Assembly (NCBI GenBank): GCA_023823795.1
Contig: CP085710.1
Coordinates: 3,622,001-3,686,000 of the forward strand
Source of the DNA: Bacillus sp. F19
GTDB lineage: Bacteria > Bacillota > Bacilli > Bacillales > Bacillaceae
Length of the DNA: 64,000 bases
Direction: 5' to 3'
A program made the position numbers and the translations under genes. Of this stretch, positions 1-6,715 are shown in pieces. Below the pieces are notes generated by a model. That model was not told where the DNA came from, did no database searches, and saw nothing but the letters and a program-made list of their open reading frames with translations. Every line of letters begins with the position of its first letter. The stretch's first letter is position 1.

Positions 1-294
1 GTTTTTGATGTAGTAATCAAAAAATTTGATTTCTCTTATACGTACAAAAAGATGGAATTTACAATCTCAATATATGTATATGTATACCCTAATGAGGCGG
101 AATTGAACTATATGATTACTTTGAATGATGGCCGCTTTTCTTCTAAATTTTTTGATTTAATTACCGACGCTCTATCGAAGCAATTAATTTCTATAAGTAA
201 ATACCTCCTAGAGGTTTTGGTGAAATGTTCGGGTGTTGATAAAAACAAATTCAAACTTGGGAAAAAAATTAGTGATTTGGAATCAACAGATTAA
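1..294 (+). CDS. Unknown protein, 5' end cut by the window edge
   Basis: The reading frame is open from base 1 to the TAA at 292-294. The first in-frame ATG (52) has no convincing RBS and the frame continues upstream of it, so this is probably the C-terminal 97 residues of a longer protein. The visible part is rich in Phe, Tyr and Ile at its start and Lys/Asp-rich at its end. No motif is recognised and no function is assigned. It belongs to the AT-rich stretch left of the truncated comGA and is probably mobile-element cargo (inference from position). Confidence 0.55.
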   Translation, partial: VFDVVIKKFDFSYTYKKMEFTISIYVYVYPNEAELNYMITLNDGRFSSKFFDLITDALSKQLISISKYLLEVLVKCSGVDKNKFKLGKKISDLESTD

Positions 295-364
295 AAACCT
301 CTATTTGAATTAAACCTCATTTGATAAACTTATCTTGTAGTAAATACAAGATAAGGAGTACAAA

Positions 365-652
365 ATGATCATACTTCAGGAAATCGGTGCAATTACAGAT
401 AAAGATGATACCCCCATTGGTAGAATAGTTTCAGTTCATGTCTTAATAAATAACACTAAGTATCTGGTTGAAATTAAGAAAGATAGTAGTGGAAAGTGGA
501 TTCTAAATTGCATAAGTCATTTTCAAGAACAAAGTTTGAAATGTCCTTGTAGCAGTAATGATTATATATGTGATTTATTCGATGATAAAGAAGAAGAGTA
601 TATATTTTCACAAGTTTATGATATGAATAAAGTAAGGCTCCAAGGTTATTAA
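365..652 (+). CDS. Small unknown protein (95 aa)
   Basis: A 95-residue ORF with an RBS (AAGGAG) about 7 bases before its ATG, so translation is likely. It contains a short Cys cluster (KCPC near residue 60 and YIC near residue 68) and an acidic run (DDKEEEE-like) near the C-terminus. There is no signal peptide or membrane segment. It is not recognised as a member of a known family. Its position between the partial gene at the left edge and the repeated motifs at 1038-1147 suggests cargo of a mobile element. Confidence 0.6.
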   Translation: MIILQEIGAITDKDDTPIGRIVSVHVLINNTKYLVEIKKDSSGKWILNCISHFQEQSLKCPCSSNDYICDLFDDKEEEYIFSQVYDMNKVRLQGY

Positions 653-660
653 TTTGCATT

Positions 661-819
661 ATTGTTTATTACTTATTTAAAGTAGCATTTTAGGCAACTT
701 TTTAAGGGCGAGAGAACTTATCGGCCTTCATTTTGTCTCCTTCTTATATTGGAGACTTAAAATTCCGCCTTCTTTATCTCAAATAGATTTATCTAATTGA
801 TAATATTGATTGTATTTCA
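661..819. other. Intergenic stretch in the accessory region
   Basis: About 160 AT-rich bases between two convergent small genes. On the minus strand there is a good RBS (AAGGAG, near 750) followed by an ATG that opens only nine codons before a stop. A one-base shift would extend it by another nine codons. This may be the remnant of a small gene. Nothing else is seen here. Confidence 0.3.
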
Positions 820-996
820 CTAATGGATTAAATAACGATAAAAGAAATAATACATTTCAATAATATCTTTAAATGTTCCCGAGTCTTTGGGATTTTCATA
901 AGAACAGTCAGCGTGAAGAACAACATTTTCCTTGGTTAAATGTACTAAGTCTTGATACTCAAAATGCTTTCTGCATTCTGGACATCTTATTTCCAA
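820..996 (-). CDS. Small Cys-containing protein (58 aa), TTG start
   Basis: The frame could start upstream, but the best start is a TTG at 996-994: GGAGGT lies seven bases before it. This gives 58 residues beginning MEIRCPECRKHFEY. A CPEC pair near residues 5-8 and a later single Cys resemble half of a zinc ribbon, with only one CxxC visible. The C-terminus is Tyr/Phe-rich. No family is recognised. It is the gene closest to the element end, about 40 bases from the innermost repeat, and reads away from comGA. Confidence 0.5.
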   Translation of the reverse strand: MEIRCPECRKHFEYQDLVHLTKENVVLHADCSYENPKDSGTFKDIIEMYYFFYRYLIH

Positions 997-1037
997 TGTG
1001 AGTACCTCCAAATCAATAATTTTACAACCTAACTCTG

Positions 1038-1156
1038 TCTCAAGGTTTATGAAAGCTGGTATTACTATATCAAGGTTTCTAGCGTGTGCCTATCTCATCC
1101 TGTGTGAAACTTTCTCAAGGTATCTGACTGAATCTCAAGATGTGTGACGGATTACA
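1038..1156. mobile_element. Putative end of a Tn7-like or IS21-like element inserted in comGA
   Basis: Five copies of a 15-base motif lie in the same direction, starting at 1038, 1068, 1093, 1113 and 1133. The consensus is TCTCAAGGTNTNTGA, and the last three are spaced exactly 20 bases apart. Just outside them the minus strand reads TGT at 1156-1154, and ComGA similarity stops at this point. Elements with Tn7-, Tn5053- and IS21-type transposases carry several about 20-bp transposase-binding sites per end and terminate in TGT (family knowledge). Seen: the repeats and the coincidence with the break. Inferred: that they are transposase sites. No transposase gene is visible, because the rest lies left of the window. 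Confidence 0.6.
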
Positions 1157-1956
1157 GCTATAAACGTCTGTTCAATTTCTGAAAGACTGACATCAAATTC
1201 AAGCATTCTGTAAATTGCTCCCTTTGCATCTCTAGTATGCATAGTTGATAACACCAAGTGTCCTGTCAGCGCTGCTCTTATGGCAATTTGAGCAGTTTCC
1301 CTATCCCTGATTTCACCCACCATTATGATGTCCGGATCATGCCTTAGAATGGCTTTTAAACCAACAGCATAAGTAATTCCAGCCTTTTCATTTACCTGTA
1401 CTTGCAGGACTTCAGAGCTTTTCGTTTCTACAGGATCTTCAAGGGTAATAATGCTGCGGTTAAAATGTTTTTTCGCATAATGAATCAATGAATATAAGGT
1501 GGTCGTTTTTCCTGAGCCGGTCGGACCGGTAAATACCATCAGACCATGAGAGTGGTTAATAAAGGAGAGAAGTTTATTTGCTGATTGAGGAAACAGAGAG
1601 AGATGCGCAAGTGACGGAATGACTTCGTTTGGAAGTATGCGGATAACAAGACTTTCTTCGAAGATTGTTGGCAGGGAAGACAAGCGAAGCTGAACATCAA
1701 TTGTTTCATTTGAAAGGGCTAAAGCTCCATTTTGCGGCCTTCTTCTTTCTCCGATATCCATTGATGCCAAAAATTTAAAGTGCGCGATAATCCGTTCACA
1801 TACTTCTTTTCTTATGGTGCGCTTTTCAATGAGGTCATCATCTATACGATATTGAATGACCGCATCCCGTTCTCTCGGGACAAAATGAATATCTGATGCA
1901 TTTAATGAACACGCTTCTTCCACAATTCTTTCACTTAGTAGTTCGATTGAGTTCAT
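1135..1956 (-). pseudogene. comGA: ComGA competence pilus ATPase, C-terminally truncated
   Basis: ComGA is the cytoplasmic secretion ATPase that drives assembly of the transformation pseudopilus. The start at 1956 has a strong RBS (AAAGGAGG), and the protein matches ComGA from residue 1. Seen in the 273 residues: Walker A GPTGSGKT at 144-151, Walker B DPDIIMVGE at 207-215 and the His-box HTRDAKGAIYR at 240-250. After EIEQTFIAV the family continues for about 80 more residues with a Cys-rich zinc site. Here it ends after IRHTS at a stop inside the repeated element end. comGB-comGG are absent on this side. The truncated product is probably inactive, so the strain should lack the competence pseudopilus unless another copy exists. 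Confidence 0.85.
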
Positions 1957-1975
1957 GACATCCTCCTTTCGATCA

Positions 1976-2074
1976 GTTATAAACAGCGTACTTGATTTTC
2001 TTTCAAAACGCACATCCTTAAAATGAAGTTTTATCATCCATTTTAACTGCTTTTCCGCCTGAAAATTTCATTAT
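1976..2074 (-). promoter_or_regulatory. comGA promoter with ComK-type box
   Basis: A perfect AAAA-N5-TTTT box lies at 2020-2032. A second box with one mismatch (AAAA-N5-TTAT) lies at 2062-2074. Start-to-start distance is 42 bases, about four helical turns. ComK binds paired boxes of this form. Downstream on the minus strand, TTGAAA (2006-2001) and TATAAC or TTTATA (around 1983-1976) form a plausible SigA promoter just before the comGA RBS. The regulatory region therefore looks intact although the gene is broken. Confidence 0.45.
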
Positions 2075-2152
2075 CTTTTATAGAAAATATAAAATTACAG
2101 ACCGAACTGCATAATTTTTCATGTTCTGTCAATAATGTATAGAGATTTTCAT

Positions 2153-2224
2153 TGGGCTATAGCCAAGCGGTAAGGCAACGGACTTTGACTCCGTCATGCG
2201 CTGGTTCGAATCCAGCTAGCCCAG
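2153..2224 (+). tRNA. trnQ: tRNA-Gln (anticodon TTG)
   Basis: A 72-base cloverleaf. The acceptor stem TGGGCTA pairs with TAGCCCA and the discriminator is G; CCA is not encoded. The D-loop contains AGCGGTAAGG, the anticodon loop reads CTTTGAC with anticodon TTG, and the T-arm contains GGTTCGAATCC. It is a single tRNA gene, divergent from comGA, followed at once by a strong terminator. Confidence 0.95.
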
Positions 2225-2240
2225 TTCATAAATACAAAAG

Positions 2241-2265
2241 ACCTGCGAAAATTCGCAGGTTTTTC
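2241..2265 (+). terminator. Rho-independent terminator of tRNA-Gln
   Basis: The inverted repeat ACCTGCGAA / TTCGCAGGT is followed by TTTTTC, 16 bases after the end of the tRNA. Confidence 0.85.
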
Positions 2266-2507
2266 TATGCTTCTCTTTTTGCATAATAAATGTATGGTTT
2301 GCGCTTGGATTTGAGTAAGGAAGGTTTCATATAATATACCCGGTAACCGCTGTTTAAGATCTCATGATCAATGTATTTAAGTTTGTTTTTTTAGCGAATT
2401 CCTTTGATGCTTTCTCAATGCTATCTCACCTGAAATATTGGACTTGAATAATCAGTTGTTACGTTTCGATTGCCAATGCCCTCTAAAAAGAATTGAATTT
2501 CTGTCAT
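2265..2507 (-). pseudogene. Decayed small gene of unknown family
   Basis: On the minus strand an ATG at 2507 with RBS AGGTGAAG opens 28 codons (MTEIQFFLEGIGNRN...) and then hits TAG. Reading resumes in another frame (EKASKEFAKK), then after a run of seven A returns to the first frame and encodes about 35 basic residues (IDHEILNSGYRVYYMKPS...) ending in KREA. The overall length is exactly 81 codons. Two compensating indels would restore one open frame of about 80 residues, so this looks like a recently inactivated gene. Family not recognised. Sequencing error in the A-run could explain one of the shifts. Confidence 0.5.
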
Positions 2508-2694
2508 TTTTGCTTCACCTTTTCGTTCTTTATAATGAACCATTTCTATTCACTATACAAAGAAAATGGCGGAAAGAAAATTTCTAAAAATGGGTGATTT
2601 TCTCATATATATCACATTTACTTAGTATTTCTGAAGATTACTCTATTTTTCTTAGAATTATGTTCCCTTTTAAAAATAAATTGTTCTTAATAAA

Positions 2695-3069
2695 TTATGA
2701 AACGGATTTATGAATTTCCTTTTTCTTTGCAAGTTTTGTAAGTGACTGGGGATTATAACCTACAACAAGCTTTTTTCCGTCTGTTATAATCGGTCTTCTT
2801 AAAAGCTTCGTTTCTTCAATGATTATTACATCTGATAACGGTAGATCATCTATCTTTAAATTTAAGTCTTTATACGTTTGGCTGCGGGTTGCTAAGATCT
2901 CATCCATACCATCTGTTGTCAGCTCAAGAATTTTCTGAAGTTCTGTACAAGAAGGAGTTTCACGAAACAAATGCTTTTCACTGAAATTAATGTTATGAGC
3001 TTTTAGCCAAAGCTTCGTTTTTCTGCATGATGTACAGCTTGGATAACTATAAAAAATTAACTCATTCAT
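2695..3069 (-). CDS. mgsR: Spx/MgsR-family stress regulator
   Basis: A 124-residue protein of the ArsC/Spx thioredoxin-fold family. The redox CxxC motif is at residues 12-15 (CTSC). The family signature RRPIITDGKKLVVGY lies near residue 92, and the C-terminal tail is Lys-rich. By position upstream of comGA and by length it corresponds to B. subtilis MgsR (YqgZ), which modulates a SigB-dependent sub-regulon by binding RNA polymerase. Spx itself is the alternative, but the genomic context favours MgsR. It is a single gene followed by about 190 bases before the decayed gene. Confidence 0.8.
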   Translation of the reverse strand: MNELIFYSYPSCTSCRKTKLWLKAHNINFSEKHLFRETPSCTELQKILELTTDGMDEILATRSQTYKDLNLKIDDLPLSDVIIIEETKLLRRPIITDGKKLVVGYNPQSLTKLAKKKEIHKSVS

Positions 3070-3263
3070 TGTTCTTCATCTCCCATTCTTGTAAAAGGTT
3101 TGTTTAAAAATAACTTACAGATCCCAGCAATTCTTAATATCAAATTTCATTGTACAGTATTTGTTTAACTTTTGTACAGAAATAACCTCTCTATAAACAA
3201 TCATTTTATTTTAAAAAGTTTACACTTTGTTACATAAATGGCACTTCTAGAATGTAAACGCTA

Positions 3264-3293
3264 TTTACAATGGTATTGGACGTACATTATAAT
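3264..3293 (+). promoter_or_regulatory. Probable SigA promoter of yqgY
   Basis: TTTACA at 3264-3269 and TATAAT at 3288-3293 are separated by 18 bases and lie about 45 bases before the yqgY start codon. Confidence 0.5.
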
Positions 3294-3339
3294 TAAAAAA
3301 GTGATGGACTTAGGGACTAAACAAAGGAGGGATTGACAT

Positions 3340-3585
3340 ATGGATCGCATGTTCCGAGTATTAGGCTTTTGGACTGGCATCTTTGCTGTCATGTTTTATT
3401 TGGGAGATATGAAAACGACTTCATTATTATTCTTCGGACAGACTGGATTTTTCGTGCTTTTATCTTATTTAAAATTATCTGAACGCATGTATATTTACAT
3501 TTTTGGAGCATATTTAACTGTTTTCTTCGTTGGCTTTACATATTGGACGACGTTTATGATGGTGCCTGGACAGGGCGGGCATTAA
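3340..3585 (+). CDS. yqgY: DUF2626 membrane protein YqgY
   Basis: An 81-residue hydrophobic protein with about three predicted membrane segments (roughly 8-22, 27-45 and 51-70) and a short polar C-terminus ending GQGGH. The RBS AAAGGAGG precedes the ATG. Length and position match the Bacillus DUF2626 family protein YqgY; no function is known. It converges on the MidA-type methyltransferase across a shared terminator. Confidence 0.8.
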   Translation: MDRMFRVLGFWTGIFAVMFYLGDMKTTSLLFFGQTGFFVLLSYLKLSERMYIYIFGAYLTVFFVGFTYWTTFMMVPGQGGH

Positions 3586-3590
3586 TTAAT

Positions 3591-3629
3591 AAAAAAGGGT
3601 GAGCTGCCACTGGCAGCTCACCCTTTTTT
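3591..3629. terminator. Bidirectional terminator between yqgY and the methyltransferase gene
   Basis: The inverted repeat GGGTGAGCTGCCA / TGGCAGCTCACCC is flanked by A-run and T-run, so it can end transcription from both sides. Confidence 0.9.
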
Positions 3630-4719
3630 AATAGATATCTTTTCCTTGAAGGTTTGTTCCCTTTTCATGTATAAATACTCGAAAAGAAGAACTCATCCCC
3701 TCAGGCATAATTAAACTTCGAATCGCTCTATTTTGTTTCGCCGCTTCCCCAAAGGGATTGAGTTCTCCATTTTCTTTAAGATAAGAAAGGATTCCTGCAT
3801 TCACTAAAAAAAGATCCTGTCTCTCTCTTTTCAGCAAACTCCAGCCAAACTCCTCTGCTCTTTTTTCCAGTGCATCGAAGTGGATGTGCGCAGTCAGGTC
3901 CATTTCAAATGGGCGTTCCAGCGGAGTCATCATTTTATGCCGGAAGTATCCCCGCATGCTCCCTTCAAATCTTGCAGGATGCTGCCATTCTTTATTGGAA
4001 TATCCATAGTCAATTGTAACAATGACTGCCTGCTCAGCTAAGGCATTTATCTCATCTAAATATTCGAGCATCGCTAGTGGAATCTCAAAGCGCTGTCCTT
4101 CGCTGAGCTGGATATTCTGCCAATCTAAGTAATTTCTTATTTTATCATTTTTTAAGGGTTCAAGCTTTTCAACAAGTCCACTTTCTTGATTAACAGAAAT
4201 ATACACTTCAAACAATTGGTTATGTCTTTTTTCAATGACTTCCACAGGAAAGGCATCAAACAATTCATTTGAAAATAGAATGCCTCTGTATGGCTTTGGA
4301 AGCTCGTATATGGACGAAACAGATGTATAGCGATGCAGCTTAATGCCGCTTAATTGAAGTTCTCTGTGATATCCGCTTTTTTCAGCGGAATAGACATTCA
4401 GTATTTTAAATGTTTCAGGAGATAACTCCTGCCATTCATGGAGCATGGCTGATAGAAATCTTCCAGTTCCTCCACCCAATTCACAAAAGGCAGGCTCAGC
4501 AGCTCCGCTTTTAACCAGCCGTGAAAACAGTTTGGCAAATACTTTTGCAAAGACATCAGAAACATTGCTTGAAGTATAGAAGTCCCCATCTTTGCCGATT
4601 TTCTGTTCACGCTTTGAATAATACCCGATTTCCGGATGATAAAGGACAAGATTCATATATTCTGAGTAGGTAATGGCTCCGCCTTGTTTATGTATATAAT
4701 CAATAACATTAGAAACCAT
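3628..4719 (-). CDS. MidA-family SAM-dependent methyltransferase
   Basis: A 363-residue protein of the MidA/DUF185 (COG1565) family. In mitochondria this family methylates an arginine of the complex I subunit NDUFS2; the bacterial substrate is unknown. The SAM-binding motif ELGGGTGRFL lies at residues 80-89. The N-terminal signature YYSKREQKIGKDGDFYTS (residues 33-50) and LFSNELFDAFPV further on are typical of the family. Its start overlaps the end of yqgX by 11 bases, so the two are probably translationally coupled. Confidence 0.8.
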   Translation of the reverse strand: MVSNVIDYIHKQGGAITYSEYMNLVLYHPEIGYYSKREQKIGKDGDFYTSSNVSDVFAKVFAKLFSRLVKSGAAEPAFCELGGGTGRFLSAMLHEWQELSPETFKILNVYSAEKSGYHRELQLSGIKLHRYTSVSSIYELPKPYRGILFSNELFDAFPVEVIEKRHNQLFEVYISVNQESGLVEKLEPLKNDKIRNYLDWQNIQLSEGQRFEIPLAMLEYLDEINALAEQAVIVTIDYGYSNKEWQHPARFEGSMRGYFRHKMMTPLERPFEMDLTAHIHFDALEKRAEEFGWSLLKRERQDLFLVNAGILSYLKENGELNPFGEAAKQNRAIRSLIMPEGMSSSFRVFIHEKGTNLQGKDIY

Positions 4720-5341
4720 TTAAATATGGATTGCTTTCCATTTCAGTTTCTATTGTCGTCTCTTGTCCATGTCCAGGCAGAACAATTGTCTCCTCCGGCA
4801 AAGTAAGCAGCTTTTGATGAATGCTTTTTATTAACTGCCCATGGTCACCCTGCGGCAAATCTGTTCTGCCGATGCTGCCTGCGAATAAAGCATCCCCTGA
4901 GACAACAAAGCCGCTTTCCTTAAAATAATAAGAAATGCTGCCTGGTGAATGTCCAGGTGTTTCGTATATCTGACACGAAAAAGAGCCAACTGAGAGCATA
5001 TCTTCCTGGTCAATTAAGTGATCTGCATCACGCGCAGAAATGGACTGTGACATAAAAGCTATCGAACCGTTCATCGCCGGATTTGCAAGCCATTTCTTTT
5101 CTTGACGGTGAATGTATACAGGTATTTTAAATTGATCGCGTACATCATCGACTGCGCCGATATGATCAAAGTGTGCATGTGTCAGCAGAATAGCGATTGG
5201 TTTTAAACCTCTTTTTTTAATATGATGAATTAACTTTCCGCCTTCACTGCCAGGATCAATGACAAGACATTCTTTCATAGAATTCGCAATTAGATAACAA
5301 TTTGTTTGGAGAGGTCCTAAAGGCATCTGCTCCCATTTCAT
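4709..5341 (-). CDS. yqgX: Metallo-beta-lactamase fold hydrolase (glyoxalase II-like) YqgX
   Basis: 210 residues with the THAHFDH metal motif at 54-60 (His55, His57, Asp59, His60). Later ligands are TPGHSPG and the LPGHGQET motif near the C-terminus. YqgX is assigned to the hydroxyacylglutathione-hydrolase-like branch and probably hydrolyses a thioester; B. subtilis uses bacillithiol rather than glutathione. It is the first gene of a two-gene unit with the MidA-type methyltransferase. Confidence 0.82.
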   Translation of the reverse strand: MKWEQMPLGPLQTNCYLIANSMKECLVIDPGSEGGKLIHHIKKRGLKPIAILLTHAHFDHIGAVDDVRDQFKIPVYIHRQEKKWLANPAMNGSIAFMSQSISARDADHLIDQEDMLSVGSFSCQIYETPGHSPGSISYYFKESGFVVSGDALFAGSIGRTDLPQGDHGQLIKSIHQKLLTLPEETIVLPGHGQETTIETEMESNPYLNGF

Positions 5342-5424
5342 ATGAACACCCCGATTGCATGTTTTTTCTTTCTATTCTACACTAAACTTATCATGAACTA
5401 AATGATATGGGAGTGAAATGTGGG

Positions 5425-5889
5425 TTGAAAGTGTATTATGGAATCGAATGGTACTCAGACGCAGATGTTAAAGACATCATGACCGATTATGAATACTGTG
5501 ATAAAGATAACAGTATACTGATAACAGATTGTTTCAAGCAGGCAAGCCTTTTAAAAAAGATCTTTATCACCAAAAAGATCTTTAAGGACATGCACCGATT
5601 AATCCTTTTGCAACCAACAGAGCTATATGGCTCTTATACCGACTACGGAATCATTGCAGATTCAGGGAATCACTACCTATTCAAGGAGATAGTTTGTCAT
5701 TTTCAGCTCAAGTCAACTGATTCCACGCAGATGAAGATGTGTATGCTGCAGCTCGAGGAACATTTACTCGCTGTCAGTGATAAAACATTTTATGCGGACA
5801 GGAACGACTCCGAGCTTGTTCGAAAAATTGCTGAATCATATGATGTTACTGTTGAAATCGACCTCGACAAAAAGAATGAAAACGTTTAA
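5425..5889 (+). CDS. Unknown 154-aa protein
   Basis: The frame is open from an ATG at 5407 that lacks an RBS. A TTG at 5425 lies nine bases after GGGAGTG and is the better start. The product is soluble and mildly acidic at its end (EIDLDKKNENV), with several Cys and Tyr residues and no recognised motif. It is not obviously similar to a B. subtilis yqg product I can recall. It reads away from yqgX and toward yqgW. Codon usage looks native. Confidence 0.6.
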   Translation: MKVYYGIEWYSDADVKDIMTDYEYCDKDNSILITDCFKQASLLKKIFITKKIFKDMHRLILLQPTELYGSYTDYGIIADSGNHYLFKEIVCHFQLKSTDSTQMKMCMLQLEEHLLAVSDKTFYADRNDSELVRKIAESYDVTVEIDLDKKNENV

Positions 5890-5973
5890 AATATTAAAAG
5901 GAATATTTTGTTTTTCATTCTCAGTTTACATTACGACTTAAAAAAAGACTTACATACGTCAGGGGGCTTCAAA

Positions 5974-6147
5974 ATGGGATTAGTTATTATATTCACTCTA
6001 GTTACATTACTGTCTGTATACGGACTTTACCGCTCGTTTAAAGGCAAAAACGTACTTGGCATTGTCTTTGCCGGAGGTACTCTTGCAGTATTTGGATGGT
6101 TCACTGTTATGACAATCATCCATCATGGATTTCCTACTGCGCATTAA
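5974..6147 (+). CDS. yqgW: DUF2759 small membrane protein YqgW
   Basis: 57 residues from the ATG at 5974, with AGGGGG seven bases upstream. An in-frame upstream extension to 5908 lacks an RBS. Two hydrophobic segments (about 3-18 and 30-48) are joined by a basic loop containing SFKGKN. Size and position match the Bacillus DUF2759 protein YqgW; function unknown. Confidence 0.8.
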   Translation: MGLVIIFTLVTLLSVYGLYRSFKGKNVLGIVFAGGTLAVFGWFTVMTIIHHGFPTAH

Positions 6148-6149
6148 TA

Positions 6150-6300
6150 AGAAAAGCGCAAGCGCCTTCTTCCAGCTCCGTAAGGCAGATAAGCAGCCAG
6201 AAAGGTTCGGATTTGACTTTTTTGGCTGATCCGTTCTGTCTGGAGTGTGTCGCTTCCGCTTGCCATGAATGCTCCAAACCTTATACTCCTATAACCTGAA
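6150..6300. repeat. Dispersed intergenic repeat, copy A
   Basis: Starts GAAAAGCGCAAGCGCCTT at 6151 and contains CAGCTCCG and GATCCGTTCTG. The same blocks recur at 40064 (GAAAAGCGCAGGCGCCTT, CAGCTCCG, GATCCGTTCTGACCGAGG), and related blocks near 54410. It is richer in GC than its surroundings and has no open frame. It resembles the short dispersed repeats known in several Bacillus genomes. Confidence 0.6.
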
Positions 6301-6305
6301 ATAGC

Positions 6306-6358
6306 AAAAAGCGGCGAGGGTCTGTCTGCGTAAGCAGAAATAGACCAGCCGCTTTTTC
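6306..6358 (-). terminator. Terminator of yqgV
   Basis: A long imperfect hairpin with outer arms AAAAGCGGC / GCCGCTTTT, followed on the minus strand by a T-run, just after the yqgV stop codon. Confidence 0.75.
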
Positions 6359-6373
6359 TTTTGTTGGAACTAA

Positions 6374-6688
6374 CTATGATCTTGAGTGAAGATTTACACT
6401 GTTCAATTTGCTTTCCATCGTTGAAGCTTTATCTCTGCGGTCATCGATGCGGATATTTGTGGCCACACGTTTAATCCCCTTCTCAAACGGTGATTCATGA
6501 ATGGTTTTAATCACGTCAAGCAAGGTTGATAATTCACCCTCAATAATTGTATTCATTGGAGTCAGCTGAAATTTAATTTTCCCCTCGCGTTCATATTCTT
6601 TTAGAATGGATTGAATTGCCGCTACATATTCACTTACACTTGCTGTTTCGGTCCCTATCGGAATAATGGTTACGTCTGCAATTGCCAT
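6374..6688 (-). CDS. yqgV: MTH1187-family thiamine-binding protein YqgV
   Basis: 104 residues of the MTH1187/YkoF-like (DUF77) family, which form ferredoxin-fold oligomers; some members bind thiamine (YkoF). Family features seen: the start MAIADVTIIPIGTETASVSEYVA and the block PMNTIIEGE near residue 45. Its 28-base spacing to upstream yqgU suggests one operon, reading yqgU to yqgV. A role in handling thiamine or a related small molecule is inferred only from the family. Confidence 0.8.
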   Translation of the reverse strand: MAIADVTIIPIGTETASVSEYVAAIQSILKEYEREGKIKFQLTPMNTIIEGELSTLLDVIKTIHESPFEKGIKRVATNIRIDDRRDKASTMESKLNSVNLHSRS

Positions 6689-6715
6689 ATATTTTTACCG
6701 CCTTTTAAGATGTTT

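Noticed and set aside
2153-2224. tRNA-Gln as the attachment site of an integrative element
   Set aside because: The tRNA 3' end is intact with its own terminator, no partial copy of it was found in the window, and the break in comGA lies about 1 kb away.
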